The notes under the pieces were generated by a model. It was not told where the DNA came from. It did not search any database and worked only from the letters and a program-made list of their open reading frames with translations. From Dryococelus australis (Eukaryota > Arthropoda > Insecta > Phasmatodea > Phasmatidae), in assembly GCA_029891345.1 (NCBI GenBank), contig CM057000.1, forward strand, positions 133,164,163 through 133,228,162: a stretch of DNA of 64,000 bases, written 5' to 3'. Position numbers and translations under genes: made by a program. Positions 21,861 to 32,680 of this stretch are shown one piece after another (within the stretch, counting starts at the first letter, position 1; each line of letters opens with the position of its first letter).

Positions 21861-22964
21861 TAGGCCACCCGCAACACTCCTGCTCGGTGGGCGTTATCCC
21901 AACAATCTCTGCTAGCTTTTTCATCTCTTACTAACACAAGCATGTTACACAGACTCTGTGTCTCCCGTAGCATTTCTGATTAATGCATGAATATTTTGAA
22001 TTCTATCCTGCCGACTGGGTTTTTACGGTGTCTATGCCGGTTTTTCCCAGTCTCTTCTAGTGATAGCTTAGCTATAAGTACACTTAGGGAGGTAGTCATG
22101 GCCCCAATCGCAGGCCATGGCTGCCCAATCCCTCTCTGCCGTGATGCATGTCTCCTTGCATGATTTCCTATCCTTGTAAGCGTAAGGGGTCTAGCCCAGA
22201 GATGCAATAAATTCCCGCGCTACCCACCGGGCTCTCACTTAACACCTAGTTATAGGGTGGTTAGAAAAAATATTGGATCGCGAGCGAGTGATTCCCAGTT
22301 GCACCATTTAGGATTAGCGATGATCTAGGTTCAAATACCGGTTTGATCCTGGTTCAGCGCATTTGGCTGTTGCACCATTGCGATATGCGCGCCGAACTAA
22401 GATCAATTTGAACCTCGCCTTGAACCTTGCATTTTGGTGGTTCAGGAGAATGATCTCGGATCAAGTACTTATGAGTGCTTTATTTTCAAATATCAAAGTT
22501 ATATTGAAAAGCAATTTTCTTTTTTAAATGACGTACACATTCAAACATGCCGTATTTAAACTCTCTTTGGCACTTAAACATACATTTTATTAAGGATTTA
22601 TAAAGTGAAGAGACAAGAATAAAAGTTTGTGTTGAATGTAGTTTATGTGATGATAAAAGCACTGTAAAATATTTTTTATTTATTATAAATAAGTTTGGTA
22701 ATATTTAAATCGTTTAAAAATGGGTTCCGTTGTTTTTACTGTTGTAGAATGTAAATTGAGACATTTTACAAAGGTTTGAGATGCAATGCATTAATTGCAT
22801 TAAAGACGGTGTTAATATTTTTTAAAGAGTAAACGAAATTCATGCTCTTCCCTCCGATCAAACAAAACGGAAAACTTGAAAACCCATTCAGAATATCAGA
22901 AACTGTCCTAATTTTCCGCACGAGCCAAATCTCACGTCGAATTTATTCTCGACGGGCGTCGGAT
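21861..22964. other. No gene recognised
   Basis: Moderate GC to about 22450, then AT-rich. Around 22295-22380 GTTGCACCATT occurs twice and GGTTCA several times, without a clear unit. Confidence 0.4.
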
Positions 22965-23194
22965 CGTGAGCGAGTGAGAGAGCTGCTCTGAACGCCGAGG
23001 TCTCGGGAGTCGATAAGGGCGAAACGAGGTGAGTACCTATGGGGTAGCGCCAGAATGCAAGGGCCGGAGGGAAACGGGAGATTCCTGGGAAAACCCGCCG
23101 ACCAACGGCATAGTCCGGTGCGATTAACACAAGCGAAAATCCCGAAGGCCTTGGTGGGAGGCGAGAAGTCTAACCACCCAGCCACCGCGGCCCC
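22965..23194 (-). mobile_element. SINE-A copy 4
   Basis: Minus-strand copy. The head complement GCCACCGCGGCCCC is at the right end, the box region TAACCACCCAGCC, and the GCGAGTGAGAGAG tail on the left. Box B is lost. No clear target duplication. Confidence 0.85.
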
Positions 23195-23303
23195 TTCAAC
23201 ATGCGACAATGGTAAAACGCGGAAGAAAGGATGTGTTGTAATTTTTATTTAATGATGTACGTGCCTTAATGTGACATCCTTATGCTTTCTTGCATGTAAT
23301 CTG

Positions 23304-23597
23304 CAGAGACCTGCAGAATTCGTGTTATTATTTGGGGACACGTTAAACTTCAAACACGTGTACATGAGCAATAAGTTTGTCATTGGACCATACTTTATTT
23401 GACATGTCATGGGTAACTCTGCGCCAGTGAATGAATGCTTCACAATTGTGTAGTCCAATCACGTGCAGTCAAGTCAAAAAGGAAGTGACTTCACATGTAT
23501 GCAGCAGCCAATGGAGAACCGACGCCAGTACGAGTATATACATTACTGTGAATTCTAGCCTGACGCCAAATAATAACGCGAATTTTGCAGGTCTCCA
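23304..23597. mobile_element. hAT-M copy 3, 294 bp
   Basis: Flanked by GTAATCTG (23296-23303) and GTTATCTG (23598-23605), an 8 bp duplication with one mismatch. TIRs CAGAGACCTGCAGAATTCGT and GCGAATTTTGCAGGTCTCCA. It gives the uninterrupted sequence for the nested insertion in copy 1. Confidence 0.9.
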
Positions 23598-23605
23598 GTT
23601 ATCTG

Positions 23606-25700
23606 CCATCCAGCTTCAATTATATGCATATTTAAATACCCCTTAAAGGTTCTCCTATCCACTCCCACAGGGTCCTTCGAGGGTTCTACATTTCCCTGAA
23701 ATGGTAATTACTGATGATTAGAACCCTCCCATCCCAATGCAAAGCGGGTATCACTTACAAAACACTTCGCCAGATGGCACTTAGAAAAAGAAGGGAATCT
23801 AGAGGATGGATCAGTGAACAATAATACGAAAGCATGCTGCTATTTGCTGACTACTCAGACGTCACGCGCATTAAGGGAAGACATGAGGCTGGCATGAGAA
23901 AGTAGAATCCCGAGAGCACACGCACAGACACACCAGCTAATGCTGCAGGTTGCACGTGGAACACACGTGCGAACCCTTGTCTCTTGCCTTTGACTTGAAA
24001 CCTCTTAGGAACTGCAGGCACTGCACTGGGAGGGTCTGGCTTGAAATCTGTTCGGAAATGACACTGCACACTTTCAACATACATGTGAGCGAGATGTCCA
24101 CAACAGAAATGATTCCCCTGCTTTCGAACGGCAGCCATAATTTTCTTAGCAATCCTGTGACTAACAGCGGTAATTAATGACCATAAGTTGTAGTATAGTA
24201 AACGTAGAGGGTTCCTCTTTCCTTCTGCCTCAGTTCGTGTTCCAATTTGTTTGATTTTATTTTCTTTCTTTTAGTTTTGGGTAAAAAAAATTTGTGCTTA
24301 ACTACGACTTGGCTAATACCAGATAAATGGCAACTAATTGATTGAAAATCCAAAAAACCCCAGAGTTTTTTTTAAATAAACCGCATATCTTTATAAAATT
24401 ATGTTTAAGCACTGTTTAACTCTTAACATCATCTCATTAAAATTATAAAGACAGCATTCTGTTACAAACAATAATTAGTTAGTAAAAAAAACATATATTA
24501 TGAATACTTGACATCTTCCTTTACTTAATAATTATTTTGAGTGTGAAAGGCATTAATTTATTACAATAGCTTATGTTGTGCGCGTATTTTAAATTTAAAT
24601 TAGGGAAAACTAACATGGCGGTGATTTCGTAATGCGTATTTGGTAATATGTAAGCTTCGAAATTGATAAAAAGCAAAACGAAAATTAGAAAAATATGTAA
24701 TCGATTTGCAGATAAAATCGATCACATAACACTTTTTGCTAACTAAAAGTGCCAGTTGGAGCACAGTCACAGTTTCGTGCAATGTTTCAAGGCGAAGTTG
24801 GGCCACACTTTTGTACTACCCGTCCCAGAACCACGCTACAAAGCGGTAGCCTGGAAGAGCTGCTCTATTACATGCACTGACATTCGATTCTTGGTCACGT
24901 CAAGCCAATCCAATTCTCAACAAACTCGACGTCATCCTTTTTTCAAAAGGAAGCCAGTTTCTCCAATCATTCCAAGCCATATCGGAATGTTCCTGCCGAA
25001 ATGGCGTTCCCATAAAACCCCAATCGTACCACATCATGCCACATACATATTTCACACCACGCTTCTGGTACTATCCTTTATTTATTGTTCAATGTGTTCA
25101 CTGTGAAGTTGGTAACGTGGTAACTTTGGGAGTCTCCATCAGGGAGGTTGCTCAGCCTGGCAGGCGGACAAAGAAGAGTCAGTATTAAGAGTGGAATGGA
25201 CACCCACATTTTTTGCAAAATAGTTGTTTGTGCGAATACGCGTATCTCTGTAAATAAACGTTCTGCAAATACAACGTTTTGTCAGAAAATATAAAAAATA
25301 ATTATCTATACCCTCATTTTATTACTTTTGTCATATTGAGTGTATTCTTGGAGAAAAAAAATCTTGAAAATGGTCAAATATCGCATTTTTAAAGCTTTCC
25401 TATGCAGTTTCCTTAAGCGGCAAGAGAACAGTACAAAGATACGGGCGTAGTTCAATCTGTGGTCTTTTCATCGCGTGTAATAATGTCCCACTGTTACAGA
25501 TCTAATTTGCATAGTACAGCGTCACGACGGAATCACTGCACACCTTGCGCGTAGGGGTGATTAGGCACCAGGCGTGCGTGTTAGTGTCGCCCGTATGGCT
25601 CCCTCGCTTCTTGACCTTGGACGCGGGGTTCCATCCCACTCTTAAATGGATTATGAATCGTGACGCCCTTCTCTCTCCGGCCAGCTTCCGACCGTCAGTC
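23606..25700. other. No gene recognised
   Basis: About 2 kb without an element I can name. The 116-residue plus frame at 24756-25106 has no known domain. Frames around 23850-24150 overlap on both strands and look like chance. Confidence 0.4.
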
Positions 25701-25707
25701 AACAGCG

Positions 25708-25710
<3 letters not shown>

Positions 25711-25744
<34 letters not shown>
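25711..25744 (+). repeat. G homopolymer, 34 bases
   Basis: Longest G run in the window, in otherwise ordinary sequence. It could form G-quadruplex structures, or its length could be a sequencing artefact. Confidence 0.9.
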
Positions 25745-25745
<1 letters not shown>

Positions 25746-26470
25746 AGTCAACGTGTCACACAATTGTATCGCGTCAAACGTAACGAGTTTGAAATTGTAA
25801 ACATAGTTCAGGCTAGCTCTGTAGTATACACATTTTTTAACGTGCCACGTAATTTTTGTCGCCAGTGAATGAAAAATTTAGGTATATAATTGGTTTTAAT
25901 TATATTCTGCTGTGGGAACTGCCGAAAAAGCTATTATTTTCAAGGAAACATTCTCCAGGGTGCAGTAGTTTTTATTTCATAAGCCACGAAGCGATCGTTG
26001 AACGAAAACATTTTCCCTCATGTTTTTTCCAGATTCTATGAAAATTTTACGATTTCGTGACAGAATATCAATGATAACTTGATTAAAGTACCAAATAATT
26101 TAAAAACTAACGTTTATTACACTTTCTTTAAAAATAAATAAAAACAATTTAATTTAAATTCTTTATTTATGGAAATTCCGAAATATACTATTAAAACACA
26201 AAGTTTTGTTTCAGCCTTTAGTGTTTACTGAGTTCACAAGAGTAACATGTTGAAATTTATTTTAAATCTGACCCCTGGTTCAGATGCGGTAAAGTGAATA
26301 TATTATAAATATTTCAACTTTAAATTTTTCATCCAAAGGTAAAATTGGAACACGGGCGAATCGCATAACAAATTCCCAAGAAATGTTCTTAATGACATTC
26401 TAATAACATGGAAAAAAAATGTTTGAGTTGTATGCCAACGTCATACTTTTGTTCCGACCACTATTGCTAC
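25745..26470. other. No gene recognised
   Basis: AT-rich spacer. Nothing recognisable. Confidence 0.45.
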
Positions 26471-26750
26471 TCGAGACCTGCAAAATTCGCGTTATTATTT
26501 GGGGACGTGTTAAATTTCAAACACGTCTACATGTGCAATAAGTTTGTCATTGGACCATACTTTATTTGACACGTCATGGGTAACTCTGGGCCAGTAAATA
26601 AACACTTCAAAATTGTGCAGTTCAGTAAAACAAAAAGGAGTGAATTCAGGTCTATGTAACAGCCAGTGGAGAACCGACGCCAACTCGCATACATACAGCA
26701 CTGAGAGGTTTAGCTTGATGCCAAATAATAACGTGAATTTCGTAGGTCCC
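26471..26750. mobile_element. hAT-M copy 4
   Basis: TIRs TCGAGACCTGCAAAATTCGC and ATAACGTGAATTTCGTAGGT with the family interior (TTGGACCATACTTTATTTGA, GTCATGGGTAACTCTGGGCC). The flanks do not show a convincing 8 bp duplication, so the ends may have decayed. Confidence 0.85.
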
Positions 26751-26824
26751 GTAACTATATCACATCAGAATGGAAAATGTTGTGATATGCTACGGAAGTT
26801 GGAAGTATTTTTAGACTGTTGAAG

Positions 26825-27078
26825 GGATGACTGGCCGCCGGGATCTGGACGTCTTACGTCAACGGGGCATGGCTTCCATGATGCTCAGTGACCCGAGGGT
26901 TGATGGACACATGTCGTCGGGGAGACGCCGTGACGTGTGCTTGACACGTGATCTCTCCGGTGCCGATGTGCTCCCCGGACCCGGAGACGCCTGGCTCCCG
27001 ACACGCTTCTCCGTCACGGCGCACGTGAGGCGCCGACAAGTTTGACGGATCCTTGTCATCGACGTTGTGCGTTCCGTT
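26825..27078. other. CpG-rich patch, no gene recognised
   Basis: Dense CpG and several CACGTG-like E-box motifs (ACACGTGA, GCACGTGA). Open frames on both strands lack known domains. It ends where a TA-1 copy begins. Confidence 0.4.
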
Positions 27079-27079
27079 C

Positions 27080-27462
27080 AAAGCTGTTCACGATCACCGT
27101 AGAAAAGAAGTCCCTACCCGCATATATGTTACGGGCGAACTGAGTGACATGCGCCCAAGAGTAACGGTGAATGAAAATGTAGTCCCATGTCTTAACATCG
27201 AATAAAACGCGTCATTTGTGATCATTTAAATTATTTGTTTCACCTTCTGTTTTTTTAATGCATCGAAATGTAAAATTAGCTAATTTGCAAAATATTTTCT
27301 TTCGTAAAAAATTTCACAGTTTCACTGTGACAGATTCATGAATAAAGTGACGAGGCCCATGGCAATGTTAATTTAACATAAGGCGAAAGAGTGCATAATG
27401 TGCATAAAGTATATCTTAAGCAGGGTTTTAAAAAGTGATAATTTAACCGTGAACAGCCTATA
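27080..27462 (+). mobile_element. TA-1 element copy I, long class
   Basis: The left tip keeps GCTGTTCACGAT, then lacks about 20 bp of the usual inner TIR. The right end AACCGTGAACAGCCTATA is intact. The interior is long class (ACGGGCGAACTGAGTGACAT). Confidence 0.8.
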
Positions 27463-27975
27463 CTTCATGACGAACAACGGGCCGAGGCGAATAGTAACTC
27501 GCACTGCCATACAACTGAGAGTTTGTTATCCGATGCCAGAGGTAAGCTAACTGAATTGCAGTGATGGAATTGTGAGACTATTTTTAACGAATAAAATAAA
27601 TGATTACAGTTAATTACAATTTATGGGTTAACACTCTGCAATAAATCGTGCCATTATTCATTGAAAAGAGACTCGAAATTTACGAGAAAATTCTACACAT
27701 AATGCAGCCTCAAAACCTACCCAATATAAGCAAGATATGAAACACACAGTCAATGCAGAAGCACATAATACATTTCGTATGGGTAACATGTCTGGATCAT
27801 TAGCATGCGTAGCAAGTATCTTCACAAATCGGAAATGGTGCCCTGTTGTAAAATGATGTTATTCGCGCTAGATCATTATTTTGGCGTAAGGATATTTGCG
27901 TTGAATTTCTTGTTCTAGAACGATGACTGTCACGGATCCATTATCTGCATTACAATGGAGCGGAGTGGAGCAATT
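27463..27975. other. No gene recognised
   Basis: AT-rich spacer between a TA-1 copy and a truncated SINE-A. Confidence 0.45.
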
Positions 27976-28080
27976 TGAGGTCTTGAGTGTCGATGTGAAG
28001 TGAGGTGAGTGTGGAGCAGTGCCGGAATGAAGGGGTGGGGAAAACGGGAGATCCCCGAGAAAACCCACCGAAAAGCGGCA
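27976..28080 (-). mobile_element. SINE-A copy 5, body fragment
   Basis: Minus-strand middle piece: GAGGTCTTGAGTGTCGATG, then GGAGCAGTGCCGGAATG, then GGGAGATCCCCGAGAAAACC. The tRNA head and the CCCAAATCTC end are missing, so it is truncated at both sides. Confidence 0.8.
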
Positions 28081-28138
28081 ATTAACTTTTCTAAGAAATC
28101 ATATTTTCTTTTTTTCCGGCAAACAAATAATACATAGA

Positions 28139-28542
28139 TAAAGGCTGTTTACTATAAAGTGAACACTTTAGGAATGAACCTTAGAAAAAAGTCACTGCCC
28201 CAACCCACAAAATTTTAATGGACGTGCTGAATGACATTCGCCCAGTAAGGTTGGCAACGATAGGTGGAACGTAGTTCCATATAACACCGAATAAAAAGTG
28301 CTAGGTAACGATTTGTGATAAATTAAACTATTTTTTCGCTTTCTGTTTTTTTAATGCATCGTAGTGTAAAAATGAGCCGATTTGTATGTAATTTCACAGT
28401 TTCATTTGACCGACGCATGAATAAAGTAATGAGGCCCATGGTAATGTTAATTTTATATAAGGCGGAGGAATACACCACGTGTAAACAAGTAGATCTTAAG
28501 TAGGGCTTTCGAAAGTGCTCACTTTATCGTGAACAGCTTATA
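28139..28542 (+). mobile_element. TA-1 element copy J, long class
   Basis: Ends TAAAGGCTGTTTACTATAAA and ACTTTATCGTGAACAGCTTA then TA. Near-complete long-class interior. Confidence 0.85.
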
Positions 28543-29062
28543 CAACACTTAATCTTCTGCACCTTGCTCGTAAAGAATACAGAAATGAGAAACTGATTAG
28601 AACATTTATGAATGTGTGAAGCATAGGCGTGACCAACTCTGTTCTTTTGCAGAACAAAGTCAACTAGTCACGTGGTTCGGAGACGACTACAACGAGGAGG
28701 TTGTTAGCCCTGCCCGCGCCGCGTCGAGGCGGGACTCGGAGCAGCACAATAATTCTTGGCACGCGCGCCGGGTTGGGGGAAACTCCTCCCAGAACGTAAC
28801 TTCCCTTATCTGCAGTTCAGTGCGCTACGCTCGCAGCAATGTTGTTCCAAGTCCATTTCCTCTCCGCGGGCTGCAGCGGCTCCGGCACCAACTTCTCCTT
28901 CTCGTTAAAGTTTCGCTCTTGTGCGCGAATTTCGTTCTGCTGCAGTCTCTTCACACAGTTCCTCGTTCCGTCTCGCTTTGCTTCCCCCCCCCCCCCCCCT
29001 CCCCGCAAAGCGATAATCTGAAATGGGTAGCTGTCAAAGCGGCGACCATATGTATTATTAAT
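28543..29062. other. GC-rich patch with C run, no gene recognised
   Basis: A 155-residue plus frame at 28616-29083 and a 63-residue minus frame run over the same DNA. Neither shows a known domain, and the first runs through the C run at 28985-28999 into a SINE, which argues against a real gene. Confidence 0.4.
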
Positions 29063-29071
29063 AACTGTTTA

Positions 29072-29320
29072 GTAAGTGAGTGAAGAGATTTGGGCGGCCT
29101 TTAACATCGAGACCTTTAGAGCCGATGAGGGTGAACCGAGGTATGAAACAGTGCTGGAACGCAAGAGCAGGGAAACGGGAGACCCCCCGAGAAAACCCGC
29201 CGACCAGCGGCGTCGTCCGGCATGATTTAAGCAAAGATCCTGGAGCGGCTCCGCCAGGAATCGAACCCGGTTCGTTTTGGTGGGAGGCGAGCAGTCTAAC
29301 CACTACACCACCGCGGCCTC
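29072..29320 (-). mobile_element. SINE-A copy 6, with 9 bp target duplication
   Basis: Full-length minus-strand copy flanked by AACTGTTTA at 29063-29071 and 29321-29329. Box B complement GGAATCGAACCCGG and box A complement CAGTCTAACCACTACACCAC are both intact. The short target duplication and internal Pol III boxes confirm LINE-driven retroposition. Confidence 0.95.
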
Positions 29321-29450
29321 AACTGTTTATTAAGGTGTCCCAGGTTTTGCCAATGGCAACAAAGACGAGAACACCCCCGTTAATTAATCAACCTAATTCT
29401 TAAGCATCAAATTAGGGTCCAGCTAGACGAAACCACTAGACATATAAAAT

Positions 29451-29704
29451 GGCTCCACGGGAGCGTAGTGGTTAGACTACTCGCCTACCACCTAGGTGGA
29501 GTCACTCCCGGATTTTTCCATTGGGAATCGTGCCGGACGATGGGACGATGCCACTGGTAGGCGGGTTTACTCGGGGATCTCCAATTTCCCTCCGCTCCTT
29601 CATTCCAACACTGCTCTATACTAACCTCGATTCACGCTTATCGGCTCTCAAGACCTCGATGTTAAGAACTGACCAAATATTTTCACACACTCACTCACCG
29701 ATAC
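29451..29704 (+). mobile_element. SINE-A copy 7
   Basis: Head GGCTCCACGGGAGCGTAGTG, box A CGTAGTGGTTAGACTACTCG. Box B is missing, with the family body following at once. Full 3' end with a CACTCACTCACCG tail. It lies 130 bp from copy 6 in the opposite orientation. Confidence 0.85.
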
Positions 29705-30090
29705 AATGTCAGTAGACACAGTGATGATTATCTTGACTTCCGTGTGCTAGTTACTGTAACAACTTCGGACACACTCAAATCCAAAAACTATGTTAACTAT
29801 GATGACCATAGCAGTGAGAAGTTTGCTATCATTATTTAAATTTACCTAATATATGGCAATAACATTTTACGTCAAATCTTGTTCTTAACAATGTAACCTT
29901 TATCTTAATTTTATAAAATTGGATGATGTATTTTTGATACAACTTAGCCGACTGCAAACAAGTCTAGAAGCCAAAATGTCCTTGACCGAGTAAAATAAGT
30001 AAGTACAAAGCAGCCTCTCACAGAGAAGATCTTAACGAGCTCTTAAACTTTACTTCTCTACCCACTCCAGAGATCAGTTGTTAGCAGTTA
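29705..30090. other. No gene recognised
   Basis: AT-rich spacer before the unknown coding remnant. Confidence 0.45.
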
Positions 30091-30093
30091 GCA

Positions 30094-30960
30094 GTATGTC
30101 GCAAGCCAATGATTGTACCAAGTCTACTATAGAGCTTACCTGTATGGATGTACCTTCTCCCACTGCTGGAAAATTACATGGGAAACAGTGTTGCTACTGT
30201 GGAAAGATCTTCAGCAAAAGCTGTCATGCTCGGTGACTTGAGAGAACCGCCTGTATGAAGAGTCCTTTCCATGCGATGAAGCATTACGTCATTGGTACCG
30301 TGCAGTTTATGCAAGGCGATACATTGAAGGAACACAACGAGATCTGCATGGGTTCGTCTACTGGGAGCCAGTAAGTGATGTCGCCAATACGCCATGCTGC
30401 ATCGGTGGGTAGTGATTCGTCCGGCGATAATGAGGAGGCAGTTAATGCTAAAGACGGAATGAATGCAGTAGAGTCGGTTTGCATAGAATGTAGGCCTACA
30501 CTTGCAAGACTTTCGCGTGAAGCCATAGAACTTCAAAATGAATGGTCGTCGGCTCCAAATACTGACGATGACCATGCGACTCCTACAAAGAAAAGCAAAC
30601 GTGATATTGAGGATGAAACAGGAGGAGAAGACGATCATGACGACAGTATTAATGATAATTACTATGAAGACAGTGTTGATGAAGTATCTGATGAGGAGGA
30701 TGATGATGGTCTTGACGTTCCCACACATTTCACCAAAGTTTCCTTCGACAAGTGGTGTGAAGGAAGCAGGAGGCATCAAGAACGCTCGTTCATTTGCTGC
30801 AACGAGCGAAATGGAGAAGGCAGAAGACACTGAGAATAGTGACTACATGTTTATAAAAGACCCGAATGAATTTATTGATAGACTCAGAGATTAGATCGCT
30901 TGCAACAAGATGGAGATTTCTCGCACATCAACGAAACGAATTATCTTCTATAATTAGTGA
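30094..30960 (+). pseudogene. Unrecognised coding remnant, zinc-knuckle start and acidic middle
   Basis: From the ATG at 30094 the text reads MSQANDCTKS and soon reaches KQCCYCGKIFSKSCHAR, a Cys-rich piece like half of a C2H2/C2HC zinc finger. Further on a basic PTKKSKR patch precedes a long D/E-rich stretch (about 30600-30715). After that comes KDPNEFIDRLR near 30865. Codon choice and amino acid variety differ from the surrounding AT-rich DNA, and AATAAA lies at about 31060. The frame is not continuous, so it looks broken. I do not recognise the family. It could be a retrocopied host gene, a DNA transposon accessory protein or part of an old virus-like element. Confidence 0.45.
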
Positions 30961-31189
30961 ACTGAAGGATCGGTGTTAGCCTATATAAGATGAGACTGTT
31001 GGCTACTATACATGATCTGCAAACATCTGAGTAATGTAAAGATCAAATGTGTGAAATTAATAAAAAGATGGAGTGTAAATAATAAGTAAATAAATTAAAA
31101 ACAATCTGAGTTTAATTTCTTATTCAGTCTGTTCTGCTTCTCTGAAAGACTTAGTAATTCAGTGGTGCGTAAAATCGATGGCAAGAGTC

Positions 31190-32633
31190 TGATTCAGATT
31201 AAATTTATGCGAGTGTGTGCAGGCGGAGGGCCATGTAGGACCTGAAGTATTATGCCTTAAGCGGGTCGATTATAATCGGCTGAGTTCTATAAGGCGAACG
31301 AACGAACTTACGAATATTTTTGAGGAACGTTTCGCAACTGGTTGGTTGCCCTTTTCATTCGTATTAGGCGAATTCTTTGAGACTGCTTGTCATAGACTGT
31401 TGAAATAGGTGGGTGGTATGGGGGTTGGTCTTGTACATTGTTCTAGCCATTTTTGCAGGAATAGATCTTGGCAAGGGCCAGTCTTGGGTAGAGTTACGTC
31501 TCTTCAGGAACCGGTTGGGGTTTCGTTTAGAGAAAGGGGAAGGGGTGGGAAATTGTTTGGTTGGTTGATGACGAGGGTGGATGGAAAGGGGACGAGCTAT
31601 GTTGAGTTATAGTGGGTGGATGAAGCAGTGGTTGGGGGGGGGGGGGGGGTTGTCGGTTGAATGGATGGTGACATGCATACGTGTTGATGGTGGCTGAGCT
31701 GTAGTGGTGAGTAAATGGTGAGGGAAGTAGAGCGACAAGATGTATGTTGGTAGTGAAGGGGTGGGGGAGGGGATATATATATGATATAGAGAAGGTGTGG
31801 GGGAGGGGTATATGTGATATAATAAAGTTAATAATTCACTTTGGGGGTTGCAATATAGATGGGGTTCAGACGTCTGCTGATCGTCTTACCAGGGAGTGGC
31901 TGTGCTCCACCATCGTTACGAGAATCGATTTTTTTACGGTCACACACATCCAACTTGGTTTTTTCTAGTAGGTATGTAATTATTTATTCCGTGTTTTTTT
32001 TTTTTTTGTAGTTTTCGCGATCTTTTCTTGATTTTCCGAGTTCAAGATCATTAGGGTTATGTTTATGCTCGCCAGCATTTAACATGGGGTCGGAGTCGGT
32101 AACGTAATATGATCGTCGGTTTTTATGAATTTTTTCCAATTTTTTTTCCATTTTTTTCTAAATTATCTGTTTTCGAAATCATTGGGTTAAGGTCAATGCC
32201 ATCGGCATTCAGCATGGGTGTCTGAGTCAGTGATGTAATATGTTGCTAAACTTTTATTAGTTTCTCTAGATTGTTACAATTTTTTATTTCAATGTTCTAA
32301 GAATTTTCTCGATTATTTTATGATTTGGAGGGGGTGGATGTATAGTGGGGGTGATGTGAGGGTGGTGGAATGAGTGAGGGTCACATTATGTGTGATTCAA
32401 TTTTTAGAATCAATGTTTTAATTTTTTGCGATTTTTCTCGATTTTTAATTATGGGAGCGAGATGAGCGTGTTCAAATGAGTGTGACATTAACGATATATG
32501 TTCCTAGATTTTTTTAGAATCTTTTTATATTTTGCTTTTTTTGTCATTGGGAGGGTCATGGGAGGTAGGGGTGTTGGTTAGGGTTTGTGGCGTAAACGAG
32601 GGGTAGGACAGGGTATCGTTGTTATGTTGCTCG

Positions 32634-32671
<38 letters not shown>

Positions 32672-32680
32672 ACATTTTTT
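31190..32680. repeat. G-rich then T-rich low-complexity tract
   Basis: 31400-31860 is G/T-rich on the plus strand, with a diverged direct repeat of GTGGGGGAGGGG plus TATAT. 31970-32540 has T-rich segments and a diverged tandem duplication of about 132 bp: ATCATTAGGG... at 32047 and ATCATTGGG... at 32179, both followed by ATGG(x)GT and a GTAATATG block. T29 lies at 32639-32667. No gene recognised. Confidence 0.5.

Noticed and set aside
22888-23252. Frames such as RFPPALAFWRYP and AGWLDFSPPTKAFG
   Set aside because: Translations of SINE-A, which is a non-coding Pol III retroposon. The same frames recur in every copy.
28616-29083. 155-residue plus-strand frame
   Set aside because: Runs through a C homopolymer and into the tail of a SINE-A. 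No domain recognised.
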